A stretch of 64,000 bases of DNA from Rhodopseudomonas palustris. Its GTDB lineage: Bacteria; Pseudomonadota; Alphaproteobacteria; Rhizobiales; Xanthobacteraceae. The position numbers and the translations under genes are program-made. The stretch is taken from contig NZ_CP041387.1 in NCBI RefSeq assembly GCF_007005445.1, positions 372,001-436,000 of the forward strand. The letters run 5' to 3'. Each line of letters begins with the position of its first letter. Position 1 is the first letter of the stretch. The notes under the pieces are model-generated. The model was not told the DNA's origin, ran no database searches, and saw only the letters and a program-made list of their open reading frames with translations. This document shows positions 22,874 through 31,492 of this stretch, one piece after another.

Positions 22874-23335
22874 ATGGCCAACGCCGCTGACTACAATCGA
22901 TGGGGCTCGTCCGAAGCGCGCTACCAGCCCGCGCTCCGGCCGTCGTGGCATCCCGGCTGGATCCTGCTGACGGTGGCCGGCTTCATCGTCTGGTGGCCGA
23001 TCGGCCTCGCCCTTCTTTTGTACACACTCTGGAGCAGAAACATGGGTTGCTGGGATCGCGATCGCTTCGCAGGCAAAATGGAGCGGATGCAGTCGAAGAT
23101 GGACCGGATGCGGTCGCGCATGGACGGCTTCGGCTTCGGCCAGCCGTCGAGCGGCAACCGCGCATTCGACGAGTATCGGATGGAGACGTTGCGCCGGCTC
23201 GAAGAGGAGCAGGTCCAGTTCAAGGAATTTCTCGAGCGCCTGCGCCACGCCAAGGACAAGGAAGAGTTCGACGCCTTCATGGCCCAGCACCGGACCAAGC
23301 CGAATCCGTCGCCCGACAATTCGGCGCAGGGCTGA
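22874..23335 (+). CDS. DUF2852 membrane protein
   Basis: 153 residues from ATG 22874, with GGAG at 22865-22868; ATG 22862 is an alternative. One or two hydrophobic helices (ALRPSWHPGWILLTVAGFIVWWPIGLALLLYTLWS, about residues 22-57) lead into a Met/Arg-rich amphipathic segment (KMERMQSKMDRMRSRMDG) and a helical tail rich in charged residues (EEEQVQFKEFLERLRHAKDKEEFDAFMAQH). This layout is DUF2852, a family of unknown function in alphaproteobacteria. It is preceded by a palindromic operator and followed by a strong terminator, so it is a monocistronic unit under specific control. Confidence 0.82.
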   Translation: MANAADYNRWGSSEARYQPALRPSWHPGWILLTVAGFIVWWPIGLALLLYTLWSRNMGCWDRDRFAGKMERMQSKMDRMRSRMDGFGFGQPSSGNRAFDEYRMETLRRLEEEQVQFKEFLERLRHAKDKEEFDAFMAQHRTKPNPSPDNSAQG

Positions 23336-23360
23336 TCAGCGCCCTGATCCGCCCCTCCAG

Positions 23361-23400
23361 CGCCGCCCGCCTGTGCCCCCAGGCGGGCGGCGTCTTTTTT
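23361..23400 (+). terminator. Strong rho-independent terminator after DUF2852
   Basis: A perfect 13-bp stem CGCCGCCCGCCTG (23361-23373) with CAGGCGGGCGGCG (23380-23392) and a 6-base loop, followed by TCTTTTTT. It insulates the ECF41 promoter that begins 24 bases further on. Confidence 0.92.
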
Positions 23401-23423
23401 GTCGCAAGCGCCACTCGCGGCAA

Positions 23424-23450
23424 TGTCACACCACGCGCGGCTGCCTCGTC
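23424..23450 (+). promoter_or_regulatory. ECF41 promoter TGTCACA-N16-CGTC
   Basis: TGTCACA (23424-23430), exactly 16 bases, then CGTC (23447-23450), ending 28 bases before the start codon of the carboxymuconolactone-decarboxylase-like gene. This matches the consensus I recall for the ECF41 group (TGTCACA-N16-CGTC) without a mismatch. The adjacent sigma factor gene has the sequence marks of ECF41, so the pairing of promoter and factor is well supported. Confidence 0.8.
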
Positions 23451-23478
23451 CTATGCTCGTCAACCAAGGGAGACGACC

Positions 23479-23946
23479 ATGACACCGCGCCTCAACCCCG
23501 CCGCTGCTGCGCCCGACGCCTACAAGGCGATGGTCGCGCTGGAGAGCTACATCCAGGGCAGCGGCCTCGAGCCGAGCCTGATCGAACTGGTCAAGATGCG
23601 CGCCTCGCAGATCAACGGCTGCGCGTTCTGCCTCGACATGCACAGCAAGGACGCCCGCGCCCATGGCGAGACCGAGCAGCGGTTGTATCTGCTCGACGCC
23701 TGGCGGGAATCGCCGCTCTACACCGATCGGGAGCGCGCCGCGCTGGGCTGGACCGAAGCGCTGACGCTGATCGCGCAGACACGGGCTCCGGACGAGGACT
23801 ACGCGGCTTTGAAGTCGCATTTCAGCGATGCCGAGCAGGTCAAGCTGACGATCCTGATCGGCACCATCAACACCTGGAACAGGATCGCGGTCGGCTTCAG
23901 GTTGTTGCATCCGGTCGCAGCCGTGGCGCATGCCAAAGCCTCCTGA
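23479..23946 (+). CDS. Carboxymuconolactone decarboxylase/AhpD-like protein, ECF41 partner
   Basis: 155 residues from ATG 23479. AhpD-like core: LVKMRASQINGCAFCLDMHSKDARAHGE (about residues 37-64) with the CxxC-x3-H site CAFCLDMH intact, suggesting thiol-peroxidase or related redox activity. Genes for such oxidoreductase-type proteins are the standard partners and targets of ECF41 sigma factors. The sigma gene starts 17 bases before this gene's stop, so the two overlap and are co-transcribed from the ECF41 promoter at 23424. Confidence 0.9.
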   Translation: MTPRLNPAAAAPDAYKAMVALESYIQGSGLEPSLIELVKMRASQINGCAFCLDMHSKDARAHGETEQRLYLLDAWRESPLYTDRERAALGWTEALTLIAQTRAPDEDYAALKSHFSDAEQVKLTILIGTINTWNRIAVGFRLLHPVAAVAHAKAS

Positions 23947-24853
23947 CGTCGTCGGTTCCCACGATGCCGCAGCGAACTTCGCGCCGCTGCGGCCGCGCCT
24001 GCTGCGCGTCGCCTATCGGATGCTCGGCTCGCTCAGCGAGGCCGAAGACGTGGTGCAGGACGCGTACTTGCGCTGGCACCGCACGGATCGCGGCGAGGTT
24101 CGCGATCCGGCGGGGTTTCTCACCCGCGTCGTCACCAGGCTCTGTCTCGACGTTCTGAAGTCGGCGCGGAACCGGCGTGAGTCCTATGTCGGGCCGTGGC
24201 TGCCGGAGCCGATCTTGACACCCGAATTCGAACCGGACGGCGATGACATCACGCTGACCCTGATGCTGGCGCTGGAGCGGCTGTCGCCGCTGGAGCGCGC
24301 CGCGTTTCTGCTGCACGACGTGTTCGGTGTCGGCTTCGACGAGATCGCCGCGACGCTCGACCGTGATGCCGCCGCATGCCGGCAACTCGCGGCGCGTGCG
24401 CGGGCGCATGTCCGCTCGGAGCGGCCGCGGTTTCCCGTCTCGGCCGAGCAGGGGCGGGCGATCGCCGCCGCGTTCTTCCAGGCTTCGCGCAGCGGCGATC
24501 TGGCCGCGCTGACGTCGCTGCTGGCGGGCGAAGCGGTGTTCGTCAGCGACGGCGGCGGCAAGCGGCCGGCCGCCATCAATCCCGTGCGCGGCGCCGATCG
24601 GGTGGCGCGACTGCTGGCCGGGATCGCCCGCAAGGTGGGGGCCGGGGCGAGCGCGCTGCTCGCCGTGCAATCGATCGACGGCCTGCCGGGCTTCGTATCG
24701 TGCGAACCGGATGGCCTGCTCCAGACCACGGCGCTTGAAATCGTCGGGGGACGGATCGTCGCGATCTACGTGGTTCGGAACCCCGACAAGCTCCGCCGTC
24801 TGGTCGGGGGCGCGGCCGCCGCCGGTCCGCACCGATCCGCCGGCCGGCCGTGA
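23930..24853 (+). CDS. ECF41-type RNA polymerase sigma factor (SigJ-like)
   Basis: 307 residues. Sigma region 2 is at the N-terminus (LRPRLLRVAYRMLGSLSEAEDVVQDAYLRWHR) and region 4 at about 105-160 (LERAAFLLHDVFGVGFDEIAATLDRDAAACRQLAARAR). The linker carries WLPEP, and the C-terminal SnoaL/NTF2-like extension has DGGGK (about residue 206) and NPDKL (about residue 285). WLPEP, DGGGK and NPDKL are the published signatures of ECF41. The extension acts as a built-in regulator in place of an anti-sigma factor. It overlaps its partner gene by 17 bases. Confidence 0.93.
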   Translation: MPKPPDVVGSHDAAANFAPLRPRLLRVAYRMLGSLSEAEDVVQDAYLRWHRTDRGEVRDPAGFLTRVVTRLCLDVLKSARNRRESYVGPWLPEPILTPEFEPDGDDITLTLMLALERLSPLERAAFLLHDVFGVGFDEIAATLDRDAAACRQLAARARAHVRSERPRFPVSAEQGRAIAAAFFQASRSGDLAALTSLLAGEAVFVSDGGGKRPAAINPVRGADRVARLLAGIARKVGAGASALLAVQSIDGLPGFVSCEPDGLLQTTALEIVGGRIVAIYVVRNPDKLRRLVGGAAAAGPHRSAGRP

Positions 24854-25127
24854 CCGGCGGCGAGCGGCCGATCATTGGTATTTTCGCTGTCGTAGTAACC
24901 CCTTATTAACCCTGATGAGGGTTTGGTGAGGAACGTCAAAATGCGGCTTCAGCCCTTGTTTTGACACGTTGACGGGTGAATGAGGGGCCGGCCTCGGACG
25001 GGCCATCCCCTGCGACAACTGAAGGCTCCACGGTGGCGCTTGGGCCAGATCGCGGCGCGTGGCCGCGGGGAGCCGGAGCCTTTGGCGGACTCGGGCCGAT
25101 GCCGAAACGTGTGAGAGGATTGCGACG

Positions 25128-25838
25128 ATGAACCCGGCCGACGTGACACAGCTTGCTCCGGCGGTCTCCACGGACGTGTCGCTGCTGTCGTTGTTCTGGC
25201 ACGCGCATTGGGTCGTCAAGTCGATCATGCTCGGCCTGCTCGGCTGTTCGGTCTGGGTCTGGGCGATCGCGATAGACAAGCTGCTGCTGTTCTCGCGCAC
25301 CCGCCGCGCGATGGATCGCTTCGAGCAGGCGTTCTGGTCCGGCGAGTCGATCGACGAATTGTACCGGGCGCTGTCGGCCAAGCCGACGCATTCGATGGCG
25401 GCCTGTTTCGTCGCCGCGATGCGCGAGTGGAAGCGCTCATTCGAAAGTCATTCGCGTTCGTTCGCCGGCCTGCAGATGCGGATCGAGAAGGTGATGAACG
25501 TCTCGATCGCCCGCGAGGTCGAACGGCTGGAGCGCCGCCTCCTGGTGCTGGCGACCGTCGGTTCGGCCGGCCCGTTCGTCGGCCTGTTCGGCACCGTCTG
25601 GGGCATCATGTCGAGCTTCCAGTCGATCGCCGCATCGAAGAACACCTCGCTGGCGGTGGTCGCGCCCGGTATCGCCGAGGCGCTGTTCGCAACCGCGATC
25701 GGCCTGATCGCCGCAATTCCGGCGACAATTTTCTACAATAAGTTCACGTCGGAGGTGAACCGGCAGACGCAGCGGCTGGAAGGTTTCGCCGACGAGTTCT
25801 CGGCGATCCTGTCGCGGCAGATCGACGAACGCACGTGA
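25128..25838 (+). CDS. tolQ: TolQ, Tol-Pal proton-channel subunit
   Basis: 236 residues from ATG 25128; the frame open to 25059 has no better start. It is a MotA/TolQ/ExbB protein with three transmembrane helices (about 28-50, 138-160 and 178-200) and a large cytoplasmic loop. The second and third helices contain GSAGPFVGLFGTVWGIMSSF and APGIAEALFATAIGLIAAIPA, the conserved pore segments. With TolR it uses the proton gradient to energise TolA, keeping the outer membrane constricted at division. It starts tolQRAB here; ybgC, usually its upstream neighbour, lies 11 kb away. Confidence 0.95.
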   Translation: MNPADVTQLAPAVSTDVSLLSLFWHAHWVVKSIMLGLLGCSVWVWAIAIDKLLLFSRTRRAMDRFEQAFWSGESIDELYRALSAKPTHSMAACFVAAMREWKRSFESHSRSFAGLQMRIEKVMNVSIAREVERLERRLLVLATVGSAGPFVGLFGTVWGIMSSFQSIAASKNTSLAVVAPGIAEALFATAIGLIAAIPATIFYNKFTSEVNRQTQRLEGFADEFSAILSRQIDERT

Positions 25839-25872
25839 ACGGAGGCCAGGTGAGCACAGCGGGCATTCGATC

Positions 25873-26343
25873 ATGGGAATGAACGTGGCCACCGGCGGCG
25901 GAGGCGGCCGGCGCCGTGGCGCCCGGCGCCCGGTGATGGCGGAGATCAACGTCACCCCGATGGTCGACGTGATGCTCGTGCTGCTGATCATCTTCATGGT
26001 CGCGGCGCCGCTGCTCACGACTTCGATCGACATCGATTTGCCGGTCGCCCGCGGCGGCAATCAGATTCAGTCGAACTCGCCGCCGCTGACGCTGTCGGTG
26101 AAGCGTACCGGCGGCACCTGCAATTCGCAGGTCGAGTTGTATCTGGGTGATAGTCCGATCGCAGCGTCCGAGCTGGAGGCCAAGATGAAGGCGATCCGCG
26201 AGACCCGCTCGGAGACCGACAACACCGTGTATCTTCGGGGCGACAAGGACGTCTGCTATACCGACATGATGAAGCTGCTCGGCAATATTCGGACCGCCGG
26301 CTTCAAGGCGAACATCGTCATCGTTCCCGAACAGGGGAGTTGA
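25873..26343 (+). CDS. tolR: TolR, Tol-Pal proton-channel subunit
   Basis: 156 residues. A Gly/Arg-rich cytoplasmic start is followed by one transmembrane helix containing the essential Asp (EINVTPMVDVMLVLLIIFMV, about residues 23-42) and a periplasmic ExbD/TolR domain (VYLRGDKDVCYTDMMKLLGNIRTAGF). The two Cys (TCNSQ and DVCYT) could form a disulfide. The gene starts 35 bases after tolQ and ends overlapping the tolA start, so tolQRA are co-translated. Confidence 0.95.
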   Translation: MGMNVATGGGGGRRRGARRPVMAEINVTPMVDVMLVLLIIFMVAAPLLTTSIDIDLPVARGGNQIQSNSPPLTLSVKRTGGTCNSQVELYLGDSPIAASELEAKMKAIRETRSETDNTVYLRGDKDVCYTDMMKLLGNIRTAGFKANIVIVPEQGS

Positions 26344-27377
26344 GCCGGTACGGCGCGGGCGCTGGCCGCGAAGGTGGAGCGGGAATCCTGAAGGTGAAGA
26401 TCGACAAGACATGGGCAGCCTCGGTGGCGTTGCACGCTCTCGTGCTCGGCTGGGCCATGCTGTCGTTCAGCTCCAAGGCATTCGAGCTGGAGCCGCAGGA
26501 TTCGGTCGCGGTCGATACCATCTCCGAAGATCAGCTCGCCAAGGTGATGGCCGGGATGCGGACCGGCAAGAAGGAAAATCCCAAGCCCCTGGTCGAGAAG
26601 GTCGCCGAGGCCAAGCCGGTCGACGACACCGTCGGCAAGATCAGCGAGAAGGCTCCGGTGGTCACCGATACTTCGCCGCCGCCCCAGCCCAAGCCGAAGC
26701 CCGAAGAAAAGCCGGTCGAGAAGAAGCCCGATCCGCCGAAGCCGGTGGTGAAGGAAGAGCCGAAGAAGGAAGAGCCGAAGAAGGCGGAGAAGAAGCCGGA
26801 GCCGGCGAAGGAAGAGGCCAAGGAAGCGGAAAAGAAGCCGGATTCGAAGGTCGATCCGATCGCCGAGGCGCTGAAGAAAGAAGAAAAGAAGAAGCCGCCG
26901 CCGAAGCCCACCGAAGCCGCCGCCAAGCCGCCGGAGCAGACCAAGCCGAAGCCTGAACGGGTGTTCGACCAGTCCAAGATCGCGGCGCTGCTCGACAAGC
27001 GCGACCCGACCCGCAACGCGGTGACCGGCGATGCGCTGAATTCGAACGCGGCGCTCGGGCTGTCGAAGGGCAAGTCCGCCGACAATTCGGCAACCTGGGG
27101 CGCGATGTTCCAGTCGCAGGTCGAGCGCTGCTGGAAGAAGCCCTACGGCGGCATCGAGGCGCAGCGCGCCGAGGCGGCCTTCGTGATCCGGCTGAAGCGC
27201 GACGGCTCGCTCGAGGCCATGCCGCAGCCGGAAGGTCATCCGGCGACGCCCTACTTGCGCGTCTATCAGGAAAGCGCGCTGCGGGCGATCATCGAATGCC
27301 AGCCCTACAACCTGCCGGCGCAGTTCTTCGACGAGTGGAAGTTCTTCGCGCCCGTGTTCACCGACCGGCGTCCCTGA
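26340..27377 (+). CDS. tolA: TolA, Tol-Pal trans-periplasmic link
   Basis: About 345 residues if translation starts at TTG 26340 (TTGA overlap with the tolR stop). GTG 26394 would give a start like other alphaproteobacterial TolA proteins, with the helix KTWAASVALHALVLGWAML close to the N-terminus; I cannot decide between them. After this inner-membrane anchor, residues about 95-210 are a long Lys/Glu/Pro-rich helix (for example KKEEPKKAEKKPEPAKEE). The C-terminal domain III (TWGAMFQSQVERCWKKPYGG to the end) contacts Pal/TolB and carries two Cys. Confidence 0.9.
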   Translation: MSRYGAGAGREGGAGILKVKIDKTWAASVALHALVLGWAMLSFSSKAFELEPQDSVAVDTISEDQLAKVMAGMRTGKKENPKPLVEKVAEAKPVDDTVGKISEKAPVVTDTSPPPQPKPKPEEKPVEKKPDPPKPVVKEEPKKEEPKKAEKKPEPAKEEAKEAEKKPDSKVDPIAEALKKEEKKKPPPKPTEAAAKPPEQTKPKPERVFDQSKIAALLDKRDPTRNAVTGDALNSNAALGLSKGKSADNSATWGAMFQSQVERCWKKPYGGIEAQRAEAAFVIRLKRDGSLEAMPQPEGHPATPYLRVYQESALRAIIECQPYNLPAQFFDEWKFFAPVFTDRRP

Positions 27378-27434
27378 TGCGAAGCCGGAGTCGCCATTTC
27401 ACGCGCCACGCGGCGCAGATCACCTGACAGACCG

Positions 27435-28784
27435 ATGGATTGCCCGCCCATGCCGTTTCATCTCAATCGCCGCCAGTTGATGATTTCCGCCGCGACGGCC
27501 GCCGGCGCACTCGCGCTCGGCCCCGCCGGCGACGCGTTCGGTCAGGCCCGCGTGCAGATCACCGAAGGCAATGTCGCGCCGCTGCCGATCGCGATTCCGA
27601 ATTTCGTCGCCGGCACCCCGTCGGACGGCGAAGTCGGCGTCGGCGTCTCGCAGGTGATCACCAACAACCTGAAGCGCTCGGGGCTGTTCGCGCCGATCGA
27701 CCAGGCCGCGTATCTCGAAAAGATCACCAACATCGACGTGCCGCCGCAGTTCAAGAGCTGGGCCAGCATCAACGCCCAGGCGCTGGTGACGGGTCGGATG
27801 ACGCGTCAGGGCGACGGCCGGCTCAAGGCCGAATTCCGGCTGTGGGACGTCGCCACCGGTCAGCAGCTCGCCGGCCAGCAGTATTTCACCTCCCCGGAAT
27901 ACTGGCGGCGGATCGCTCACATCATCTCCGATCAGATCTACGAGCGTCTCACCGGCGAGAAGGGCTATTTCGACAGCCGCGTGGTGTTCATCGACGAAAG
28001 CGGCCCGGCCGAGCGCCGCGTCAAGCGGCTGGCGCTGATGGATCAGGACGGCGCCAATGTGCGCTATCTGACCCGGGGCAGCGATCTGGTGCTGACGCCG
28101 CGGTTTTCGCCGACCACCCAAGAGATCACCTACATGGAATTCGGCCAGGGTGAGCCGCGGGTGTATCTGTTCAACGTCGAGACCGGACAGCGCGAAATCG
28201 TCGGCAATTTCCCCGGCATGTCGTTCGCCCCGCGATTCTCGCCGGACGGCCAGAAGATCATCATGAGCCTGCAGCAGGGCGGCAACTCGAACCTGTTCGT
28301 GATGGATCTGCGTTCCAAGGCGACGACGCGGCTCACCGACACCCCGGCGATCGACACCTCGCCGTCCTACGCGCCGGACGGCAGCCGGATCTGCTTCGAG
28401 TCGGACCGCGGCGGCCGGCCGCAGATCTACATCATGCCGGCGGGCGGCGGGCAGGCGCAGCGGATTTCGTTCGGCGACGGCAGCTACTCGACCCCGGTGT
28501 GGTCGCCGCGCGGCGACTACATCGCTTTCACCAAGCAGGGCGGCGGCCAGTTCGCGATCGGGATCATGAAGCCGGACGGTTCCGGCGAACGCATCCTCAC
28601 CTCCGGGTTCCACAACGAGGGGCCGACCTTTGCGCCCAACGGCCGGGTGCTGATGTTCTTCCGCGATCCGGGCGGCAAGGCCGGCCCGTCGCTGTTCACG
28701 GTCGACGTCTCCGGCCGCAACGAACTGCGCGTTCCGACCCCGGGCTACGCCTCCGATCCCGCCTGGTCCCCGCTGTTGTCCTGA
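27435..28784 (+). CDS. tolB: TolB, Tol-Pal periplasmic beta-propeller protein
   Basis: 449 residues from ATG 27435, or 444 from ATG 27450. The signal peptide carries a twin Arg followed by a hydrophobic stretch ([20 protein letters not shown]), reminiscent of Tat signals. An N-terminal alpha/beta domain follows ([35 protein letters not shown]). From about residue 190 there are repeated WD-like blades with DG, SPDG, APDG and SPRG turns ([28 protein letters not shown]). TolB binds Pal and TolA. It closes the tolQRAB cluster; pal follows 3.7 kb downstream instead of immediately. Confidence 0.95.
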   Translation: MDCPPMPFHLNRRQLMISAATAAGALALGPAGDAFGQARVQITEGNVAPLPIAIPNFVAGTPSDGEVGVGVSQVITNNLKRSGLFAPIDQAAYLEKITNIDVPPQFKSWASINAQALVTGRMTRQGDGRLKAEFRLWDVATGQQLAGQQYFTSPEYWRRIAHIISDQIYERLTGEKGYFDSRVVFIDESGPAERRVKRLALMDQDGANVRYLTRGSDLVLTPRFSPTTQEITYMEFGQGEPRVYLFNVETGQREIVGNFPGMSFAPRFSPDGQKIIMSLQQGGNSNLFVMDLRSKATTRLTDTPAIDTSPSYAPDGSRICFESDRGGRPQIYIMPAGGGQAQRISFGDGSYSTPVWSPRGDYIAFTKQGGGQFAIGIMKPDGSGERILTSGFHNEGPTFAPNGRVLMFFRDPGGKAGPSLFTVDVSGRNELRVPTPGYASDPAWSPLLS

Positions 28785-28966
28785 TCGCAACTATCGATCG
28801 TCGTTCTCGGGTTCGCCGCAGCGGCTTCCTCGCCGCCTCGCCGGCGAGTTCCATGAATCTCCGTGCACCGTGTCCTGAGACGCGGCAATGATCTGCTAAG
28901 TATGTTCGCTCAGAAAGACTTCATCTGCCCGAGTTACAACGTGTCGAAAGGATACGCTCGCGCTTG

Positions 28967-31297
28967 ATGCAGCTTGCCAGCCAGAAGCGGGATTTGGAGC
29001 AGACGTCCCCTGCCATCCGTGCGGGGCTGGTCGATTCGCTGTTCATGAATCCCGCGCCGATGATCGTCGGCGCATTCGGGCCGGCGATCGCCGGCTCGGT
29101 GATCGGGTTCGTCACCGGCAGCATCCTGAACTGGCTGTGCGTCCCGCTGTTCGTGCTGATCGGGTCTGCACGCGCCTGGCAGATGCACAGCTACCAGCAG
29201 CGCAACGCTCCTCTCACGGCCGAGGAAGCCGATGTCTGGGAGCGGCGCTATCGGCTCGGCGCCGTCGCGCACGGTATCTCGCTCGGCATCTGGTCCCTGG
29301 TGGTGTTGCTCGGCACCAGCGATCCGGCTGCCCATATGCTCTGCGTCGCCACCGTCGTGGCGTACACGTCGGCCGGGGTCGGGCGCACCTTCGGCCGGCC
29401 CCAGATCTTCCATCTGCAGGTGCTGCTGAGCTGCGGGCCGCTGATCTACGCGATGCTCCAGGTCGGCGGCGTCTACTACATCGCGCTCGCCTTGCTGAGC
29501 GCGGTGTTCTTCATTTCGATCCGTCATCTGACGTCGAGCCTGCAGCGGATCTATCTCGACGCCTGGATCGGCCGGGAGCGCGAGGCCGCGCTCGCCAACC
29601 AGTTCGACACCGCGCTCAACAACATGCCGCACGGTCTGTGCATGTTCCGCCCCGACGGACGTCTGGCGGTGATGAACCGTCGCTTCGCCGAAATGATGCG
29701 GCTCCGCGACGATCTGGTCAAAGGCTCGCCGACCGCGATCGAGATCGTGTCCGCCTGCGTGGCGATCGGCGCGATCTCGGCGGCGAACGGCCGATTGATC
29801 CTGTCTGAGATCGAGAACTCGCTCGCGGGCGAGATCGTGACGGTCGGCGACGAGTCGGTTCCGCGGTCGCTGTGCTGGACGTTCCAGCCGATGGTCGGCG
29901 GCGGTGCCGTGGTGCTGATCGAAGACATCACCGAACGCCGCAATGTCGAGGCCCGGATCGTCCATCTGGCGCGCTACGACGAACTGACGGCGCTGCCGAA
30001 CCGTGTCAGCTTCCGCGACGAGATCGAGCGGATTCTCGAGGCCGAACACGGTCGCGGCAAGACCCGGCTGTCGGCGCTGCTGTTCATCGACCTCGATCAG
30101 TTCAAGCAGATCAACGATACGCTCGGCCATCCGTGCGGCGACCGGCTGCTGTGCTCGGTCGCCGAGCGGCTGCGCGACATGCTGCGGCCGGAAGATCTGG
30201 TGGCGCGGTTCGGCGGCGACGAATTCGTGGTGTTCCAGCAGAACATCGCCTCGAACGAGGACGCCGCAGCGCTGGCGCGCCGGATCGTCGACCGGCTCAG
30301 CGACCGCTATCTGATTGATCATCACGTCGTCGAAATCGGGGCCTCGGTCGGCATCGCGATGACCTCGCCCGGTACGAAGGCCGATATTCTGCTCAAGAAC
30401 GCCGACATGGCGCTGTATCGCGCCAAGGCGGACGGACGGGGCACCTATTGTTTCTTCCGCGAGGAAATGGCGCAGACCGTCGAGGCGCGCCGTATCCTCG
30501 AGCTCGACCTGCGCAAGGCGCTCGCCAACGAAGAATTCGAGCTGTACTACCAGCCGCTGGTCAACCTGAAGACCGGCAAGATCACCACCTGCGAGGCACT
30601 GCTGCGCTGGAACCATCCGGTGCGCGGCACGGTGTCTCCGATCGACATCATCCCGGTCGCCGAGGAAATGGGGCTGATCGTCGATCTCGGCCGCTGGATT
30701 CTGCGCAAGGCGTGCATGGAGTGCATGCTGTGGCCGGAGCCGGTGAGCGTCGCGATCAATTTCTCGCCGCAGCAATTCCACCAGCGCGACGTGCTCACCG
30801 AGGTGCGCTACGCGCTCGAAGTGTCCGGGCTGCCGGCGAGGCGGCTGGAGATCGAGATCACCGAATCCTCGCTGCTGCGCAATACGCAATGGACCCACGA
30901 CGCGCTGCAGCAGCTCCACGCCGAAGGGGTGCGGATCTCGCTCGACGACTTCGGCACCGGCTATTCGTCGCTCAGCTATCTGCACAGCTTCCCGCTGCAG
31001 AAGGTCAAGATCGATCGCTCCTTCCTTGAGGGCATCGACAGCGATCGGCCGCTGACGCTGCTGCGCGGCGTCGCCCGGCTCAGCACCGATCTCGGCATGT
31101 CCGTGGTGGTGGAGGGCATCGAGACCAATGAGCAGCTCGAATTGATCAGCGCTGACGGCACCGTCACCGAGGCTCAGGGCTATCTGTTCAGTCGCCCGGT
31201 GCCGGCCCAGCGCATCCGACAATTGCTGAACGCGTCCCAAGGCGCGCGCCAGAAGGACGGCAAGGTGCTGTCGTTGCCGACCCGCTCGATCGCCTGA
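28967..31297 (+). CDS. Membrane GGDEF-EAL protein (c-di-GMP turnover)
   Basis: 776 residues from ATG 28967 (a TTG just upstream is also in frame). The N-terminal 200 residues have about five to six transmembrane helices. A PAS-like segment follows (LNNMPHGLCMFRPDGRLAVMNRRFAEMM). The diguanylate cyclase domain has an intact active site at about residue 414 (RFGGDEFVVFQ). The phosphodiesterase domain has CEALLRWNHP (about 540), NFSPQQF, EITESSLL, DDFGTGYSSLSYL and QGYLFSRP. Both catalytic sites look intact, so it could make or degrade c-di-GMP. It sits inside the Tol-Pal locus between tolB and the FeeM-like gene. Confidence 0.93.
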   Translation: MQLASQKRDLEQTSPAIRAGLVDSLFMNPAPMIVGAFGPAIAGSVIGFVTGSILNWLCVPLFVLIGSARAWQMHSYQQRNAPLTAEEADVWERRYRLGAVAHGISLGIWSLVVLLGTSDPAAHMLCVATVVAYTSAGVGRTFGRPQIFHLQVLLSCGPLIYAMLQVGGVYYIALALLSAVFFISIRHLTSSLQRIYLDAWIGREREAALANQFDTALNNMPHGLCMFRPDGRLAVMNRRFAEMMRLRDDLVKGSPTAIEIVSACVAIGAISAANGRLILSEIENSLAGEIVTVGDESVPRSLCWTFQPMVGGGAVVLIEDITERRNVEARIVHLARYDELTALPNRVSFRDEIERILEAEHGRGKTRLSALLFIDLDQFKQINDTLGHPCGDRLLCSVAERLRDMLRPEDLVARFGGDEFVVFQQNIASNEDAAALARRIVDRLSDRYLIDHHVVEIGASVGIAMTSPGTKADILLKNADMALYRAKADGRGTYCFFREEMAQTVEARRILELDLRKALANEEFELYYQPLVNLKTGKITTCEALLRWNHPVRGTVSPIDIIPVAEEMGLIVDLGRWILRKACMECMLWPEPVSVAINFSPQQFHQRDVLTEVRYALEVSGLPARRLEIEITESSLLRNTQWTHDALQQLHAEGVRISLDDFGTGYSSLSYLHSFPLQKVKIDRSFLEGIDSDRPLTLLRGVARLSTDLGMSVVVEGIETNEQLELISADGTVTEAQGYLFSRPVPAQRIRQLLNASQGARQKDGKVLSLPTRSIA

Positions 31298-31413
31298 TCT
31301 CTCACATCGCGATTGCTTGAAATCACTCATGTCTCCGGGGCGGAGACGGATACAAATCATTAACCTTAGATTATAACGATTAACCCTAATGTTTCTAATG
31401 CTTTGCTGTGCCG

Positions 31414-31428
31414 TTAAGGTTTCGTTAA
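31414..31428. promoter_or_regulatory. CtrA-type site TTAA-N7-TTAA
   Basis: TTAA (31414-31417), 7 bases, TTAA (31425-31428): a full match to the CtrA consensus, with the flanking C of TTAAC present on the minus strand. It is 64 bases upstream of the FeeM-like start codon in an AT-rich stretch that also has several GTTAAGG/TTAACC repeats. It suggests cell-cycle control of the gene at 31493. Confidence 0.6.
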
Positions 31429-31492
31429 GGTTCATCGTTAGGGATTTCGATCGCAGGTCTCGAACTGTCGTGCACAGCGTGGGGTACGAACG

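Noticed and set aside
25020..25127. Promoter of tolQ within the upstream 270 bases
   Set aside because: TTGACA-like stretches exist near 24960-24985, but no paired -10 at the right distance was convincing, so I did not annotate one.
31381..31440. Possible DnaA-box cluster or secondary origin in the AT-rich stretch
   Set aside because: The repeats are GTTAAGG/TTAACC, not TTATCCACA; the CtrA-type reading fits better and no replication gene is near.
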